A stretch of 64,000 nucleotides of DNA from Flavobacterium sp. J49 (GTDB taxonomy: Bacteria; Bacteroidota; Bacteroidia; Flavobacteriales; Flavobacteriaceae). Under the pieces are notes generated by a model. It was not told the DNA's origin, made no database searches, and saw nothing but the letters and a program-made list of their open reading frames with translations. The stretch covers positions 515,938-579,937 of the forward strand of contig NZ_JAAQQU010000104.1 of the NCBI RefSeq assembly GCF_011742145.1, in the 5' to 3' direction. Positions 60,879 to 64,000 of this stretch are shown piece by piece; position 1 is the stretch's first letter, and every line of letters begins with the position of its first letter. The position numbers and the translations under genes were made by a program.

Positions 60879-60886
60879 TATCTTTG
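60879..60886 (+). promoter_or_regulatory. -7 element TATCTTTG of bioD
   Basis: A full TAnnTTTG match that begins at the first base after the right inverted repeat, 26 bases before bioD. Whatever -33 region it uses must lie inside the element. Confidence 0.6.
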
Positions 60887-60911
60887 CGAACTCAGCAGTT
60901 AATAAAATACC

Positions 60912-61529
60912 ATGAAAATATTCATCACAGGAATCGGCACCGATGTCGGCAAAACGGTCGCTTCAGCCATCGTAACCCAAGCCTTAAAAGCCGATTATTG
61001 GAAACCCATACAAGCCGGCGATTTAGACCATTCCGATAGTCATAAAGTAAAAACATTGGTTTCTAATGACCAATCTGTTTTTCACAAGAATGCTTATGCA
61101 CTCCACACACCGGCCAGTCCGCATTTGGCCGCGGCAATCGATGGGATTACCATCGATTTGAAACAAATCCAAGAACCTCAAACAGACAACCATTTGGTCA
61201 TCGAAGGCGCCGGAGGCGTTCTCGTGCCGCTAAATGATGCCGATTGCGTGGTCGATTTAATCCAAAAAGACTATAAAGTAATTGTCGTTTCCCGACATTA
61301 TCTCGGCAGTATCAATCATACGCTACTAACCCTCGAAGCGCTGCAAAACCGAAACATAAAAGTCGCGGGAATTATTTTCTCGGGCGATGAAAACCAAGCG
61401 ACCGAAACCATCATCCTCCATAAAACCGGAATCCATTGCATCGGACGAATCGACAACGAACCGTATTTTGACGCCAATGTAATAGGGTATTATGCCGATA
61501 AGTTTCGGGAGAATCTTTTGAGTTTATAA
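60912..61529 (+). CDS. bioD: Dethiobiotin synthetase
   Basis: This 205-residue enzyme closes the ureido ring of biotin. It begins KIFITGIGTDVGKTVASAIV with the P-loop GTDVGKT; KPIQAGDLDHSD, HTPASPHLAAAIDG and IEGAGGVLVPLND follow, all typical. It sits between bioF and bioA. The upstream element separates it from bioF and a 7-bp array begins in its stop codon. Confidence 0.95.
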   Translation: MKIFITGIGTDVGKTVASAIVTQALKADYWKPIQAGDLDHSDSHKVKTLVSNDQSVFHKNAYALHTPASPHLAAAIDGITIDLKQIQEPQTDNHLVIEGAGGVLVPLNDADCVVDLIQKDYKVIVVSRHYLGSINHTLLTLEALQNRNIKVAGIIFSGDENQATETIILHKTGIHCIGRIDNEPYFDANVIGYYADKFRENLLSL

Positions 61530-61555
61530 GAGGCAAGAGGTAAGAGGCAAGAGGC
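61528..61555 (+). repeat. 7-bp tandem array after bioD
   Basis: Four units, AAGAGGC, AAGAGGT, AAGAGGC, AAGAGGC, start within the bioD stop codon. The unit differs in sequence from the GGTTGTC arrays but has the same seven-base period. Confidence 0.85.
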
Positions 61556-61569
61556 AAAAAAAACTTTCT

Positions 61570-61577
61570 TAGCTTTG
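61570..61577 (+). promoter_or_regulatory. -7 element TAGCTTTG of bioA
   Basis: A full TAnnTTTG match 61 bases before the bioA start codon, right after the 7-bp array and an A-run. Confidence 0.5.
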
Positions 61578-61638
61578 CATTACAAATTCAGAAAGCGGTT
61601 GAGTCTTGTTTCTTGCTTCTTTCTTCTATTTTCTAAAA

Positions 61639-62910
61639 ATGACACTATCCGAAAAAGACCAACTGTACAACTGGCATCCTTATACCCAACACAAAACCAC
61701 CGGCTTATTGCCTGCCATTGTCAAAGGCGAAGGCGCTTTGCTTTGGGACGAAAACGGCAAAGAATTCATCGACGCCATTGCGTCTTGGTGGGTCAATCCG
61801 TTTGGTCATTCGAACCCAGTGATAGCCGAGGCGATTTATACGCAGTTAACGACTTTAGAACACGTTTTATTCGGCGGTTTTACCCATAACAAAGCGGTGG
61901 AATTGTCGGAGAAACTGCTCTCCATTTTGCCGGCCAACCAAAAGAAAATCTTCTATTCCGATAACGGTTCAACCGCTGTGGAAGTGGCACTCAAAGGCGC
62001 CTTGCAATACTATTACAACCAAGGGCAAAAACGCACCAAAGTCATCGCTTTGGAAGACGCGTTTCACGGCGATACCTTTGGCGCCATGGCAGCCAGCGGC
62101 ATTACTTTTTATACCGAAGCGTTTCAAGGTTCGATGTTGGAAGTCGCGCGCATTCCGGTGCCGACGAGTGGGAATGAAGAACGCAGTTTAAAAGCTTTAC
62201 AGGATTTAGTGGCGACCAATGAGTACGTTGCCTTTATCTTCGAACCTTTGGTACAAGGCGCAGCCGGAATGGTCATGTATGATGCCGAAATACTCGATAC
62301 ATTAATCGCTGTTTGTCAGCAAAATAAAGTTTTCACCATAGCCGATGAAGTCATGACAGGCTTTGGCAAAACAGGAAAAACCTTTGCGTCCGATTATTTG
62401 CAAAACAAACCCGACATCATGTGTTTGTCGAAAGCCTTAACCGGAGGAACGATTCCCATGGCAATTACCACTTTTGCCCAAGAAGTCTTTGATGGTTTTT
62501 ATAACGATGATGTCAATAAAGCGTTGTTTCACGGTCATACGTTTACCGCCAATCCCACGGGTTGTGCGGCCGCTTTGGCGAGCATCGGTTTGTTGGAAAT
62601 GCCCGAAATGCAAAACAACATCGCGCGGATTCATGCCCAACATTTGGCTTTCGCCCAAAAAATGAAAGACCATCCCAAAGTCAAAACCACTCGAGTGCTC
62701 GGCGTTATTTTTGCCTTAGAAATCAAAACCGACGGCGCCGAAAGTTATTACGGCTCGATGCGCATGAAACTCTATAATTTCTTTATCGAACACGGTGTGA
62801 TTTTACGACCGGTCGGCAATATCGTGTACATTTTACCGCCGTATATTATTTCAACGGAACAACTGGAAAGAGTTTATAAAGTAGTGGAAGAAGCGGTGGA
62901 AATGGTTTAA
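61639..62910 (+). CDS. bioA: Adenosylmethionine-8-amino-7-oxononanoate aminotransferase
   Basis: The start at MTLSEKDQLYNWHPYTQHKT is preferred; the upstream in-frame ATG would add eleven residues unlike the family. The 423-residue PLP aminotransferase turns KAPA into DAPA with S-adenosylmethionine as donor. Motifs are LWDENGKEFIDAIASWWVN, YSDNGSTAVEVALKGALQYY, DEVMTGFGKTG and MCLSKALTGGTIPMA, where the Lys binds PLP, and HGHTFTANPTGCAAALAS. It follows bioD and its own -7 element and precedes a ketoacyl synthase gene. Confidence 0.96.
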   Translation: MTLSEKDQLYNWHPYTQHKTTGLLPAIVKGEGALLWDENGKEFIDAIASWWVNPFGHSNPVIAEAIYTQLTTLEHVLFGGFTHNKAVELSEKLLSILPANQKKIFYSDNGSTAVEVALKGALQYYYNQGQKRTKVIALEDAFHGDTFGAMAASGITFYTEAFQGSMLEVARIPVPTSGNEERSLKALQDLVATNEYVAFIFEPLVQGAAGMVMYDAEILDTLIAVCQQNKVFTIADEVMTGFGKTGKTFASDYLQNKPDIMCLSKALTGGTIPMAITTFAQEVFDGFYNDDVNKALFHGHTFTANPTGCAAALASIGLLEMPEMQNNIARIHAQHLAFAQKMKDHPKVKTTRVLGVIFALEIKTDGAESYYGSMRMKLYNFFIEHGVILRPVGNIVYILPPYIISTEQLERVYKVVEEAVEMV

Positions 62911-62989
62911 ACCACAAAAGGCACAAAGAAAAGGCAAAGACACAAAGAACTCTTTTGTGGCTTTTGAATCCTTTTGATTCTTTTGTGGT
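62911..62989. repeat. Intergenic repeat of ACCACAAAAG type with inverted ends
   Basis: ACCACAAAAG at the left and CTTTTGTGGT at the right are exact inverse copies. Between them are further ACAAAG and CTTTTG units, including an internal CTTTTGTGG. It begins directly after the bioA stop codon. Sequences like it are scattered between genes in Flavobacterium genomes as I recall them. Confidence 0.6.
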
Positions 62990-63043
62990 AAAATCTTTTT
63001 CACAACAAAGAGTTTTACGACCTTTGCGCTTCAGAATACAACC

Positions 63044-64000
63044 ATGTTGAAAACCAAAATTGCCATTACTGCTCTCGCTTCGATTTCGCCTTTGGGAAAA
63101 AACCCGGAGGAGATTTGGAACCATTATCTTTTGCCCCAAACGTTAATTTCTACCAAGGACTTTAATGGCAAAAGACAACCGGTGGCGATGATTCCGACTC
63201 AAATCAGAAAGGAAATCGACGCCTTGCGCCAAGAAGACATCAAGTACAAGGCTTTAGACGAAACGGTTTTGTTGGCCATTTTAACCTCGCGCCAAGCGAT
63301 TGCCGATGCGGGTTGGCAACAAGGCGATGCTTTCGGAATCAACATTGGTTCTTCCCGCGGCGCTACCCAATTGTTTGAAAAATACCATCAGGAGTTTATC
63401 GAAACCGGAAAGACCGCCACGCTAACTTCGCCAACGACCACCTTAGGGAATATCTCTTCTTGGGTGGCGCATGATTTAAAAAGTAGCGGCCCCGAAATCT
63501 CGCATTCCATTACGTGTTCTACGGCTTTGCATGCGGTATTGAATGCTGTGGCTTGGCTGCAATCGGGCTTGGCGACTAAGTTTTTAGTAGGCGGCAGCGA
63601 AGCGCCCTTGACGGCTTTTACGTTGGCCCAAATGCAAGCCTTGAAGATTTATGCGAATGCAGAACAACGGTTTCCTTGTCGCGCCTTCGATTTGACCAAA
63701 ACCAAAAACAGTATGGTCTTAGGCGAAGCGGCTTCAGTAGCCTGTTTGGAAGTAGGCGAAAATCCCAAAGCCTTAGGCTACATCACCGGTATTGGCTATG
63801 CTACCGATGAATTAGAACACAATATTTCCATCTCGGAAGACGCCCAATGTTTTCAGAAATCGATGGCGATGGCGTTGCAAAATACACCCTTGGATGAAGT
63901 CGACGCCATAGTGATGCACGCACCGGGAACGCTCAAAGGCGACACTTCCGAATACAAAGCCATCCAAAAAATATTTGGCACACACCTTCCGATGCTTACG
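63044..64000 (+). CDS. Beta-ketoacyl synthase family protein (3' end outside window)
   Basis: 319 codons are seen before the window ends. The protein begins MLKTKIAITALASISPLGKN, has the thiolase-fold active-site Cys in HSITCSTALHAVLNAV near residue 164, and reaches VMHAPGTLKGDTSEY, equivalent to the His-x-x-Gly-Thr-x-x-x-Asp motif with the first catalytic His; the second His lies outside. It is not the usual FabF length pattern and stands at the end of the bioF-bioD-bioA cluster. A role in making the pimeloyl chain or another biotin precursor is a fair inference, but a lone ketoacyl synthase could also serve other lipids. Confidence 0.85.
   Translation, partial: MLKTKIAITALASISPLGKNPEEIWNHYLLPQTLISTKDFNGKRQPVAMIPTQIRKEIDALRQEDIKYKALDETVLLAILTSRQAIADAGWQQGDAFGINIGSSRGATQLFEKYHQEFIETGKTATLTSPTTTLGNISSWVAHDLKSSGPEISHSITCSTALHAVLNAVAWLQSGLATKFLVGGSEAPLTAFTLAQMQALKIYANAEQRFPCRAFDLTKTKNSMVLGEAASVACLEVGENPKALGYITGIGYATDELEHNISISEDAQCFQKSMAMALQNTPLDEVDAIVMHAPGTLKGDTSEYKAIQKIFGTHLPMLT

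Overview
The window is chromosomal DNA of a member of the Bacteroidota, most likely a Flavobacterium or close relative. The signs are the gliding-motility lipoprotein GldH, a type IX secretion sorting domain, an OlsF-type acyltransferase fusion, TonB-dependent receptors with Bacteroidota N-terminal domains, DUF4270 next to a half glycogen synthase, and promoters with the Bacteroidota -7 element TAnnTTTG. The AT-rich composition agrees.

From 0 to 3 kb lie the end of a DUF3427 helicase, a small unknown gene and an M13 metallopeptidase. From 3 to 26 kb is an anaerobic nitrogen-oxide and copper island. It holds a copper-acquisition group (an OprC/NosA-like TonB receptor, a Met/His-rich lipoprotein and a small Cys protein), a Crp/Fnr regulator, a polytopic His-rich membrane protein, a fasciclin lipoprotein and a NorC-like cytochrome with a divergent NorB-like subunit. 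Next come a putative flavoprotein, a class III ribonucleotide reductase whose glycyl-radical loop is a separate 55-residue gene, the NO-damage repair protein Ric, and nadA-nadB. The island ends with a complete clade-II-type nos operon: cytochrome c, nosZ, a membrane protein, nosL, nosD, nosF, nosY, truncated haemoglobin and a CopD-like protein. No nitrate or nitrite reductase gene is seen, so the visible capacity is NO to N2O to N2.

A 14-bp palindrome, ATGAYTAnAGTCAT, stands before the regulator and the copper group (one shared site), before ric/nrd and nadA (one shared site), and before the nos operon; a weaker copy precedes norC. At four of these promoters its centre is exactly 34 bp upstream of the centre of a -7 element. 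This is class II activator geometry and links the island into one regulon, probably run by the Crp/Fnr protein encoded inside it.

From 26 to 57 kb is mostly housekeeping and envelope biology. It includes a 2-hydroxyacid dehydrogenase, a TM2/DUF2752/DUF4870/M48 operon, olsF, xth, OmpA-type lipoproteins, a Tas-like reductase, an L,D-transpeptidase-like protein and a T9SS-secreted sugar dehydrogenase. It continues with MuiA-like and GT51 proteins, gldH, radA, a degenerate esterase, panD/panC, a half glycogen synthase, DUF4270, glmS, and a TonB receptor paired with a GDSL lipoprotein.

From 57 to 64 kb are atpD-atpC and a biotin cluster (bioF, bioD, bioA and a ketoacyl synthase cut by the window edge). 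This end carries many small repeats: 7-bp tandem arrays, one of them inside bioF, and a 474-bp element with perfect 30-bp inverted ends. The element contains a frameshifted GxxExxY (PD-(D/E)XK-like) gene, and its left end supplies the last residues and stop codon of bioF. It is the best candidate here for an undescribed mobile unit.
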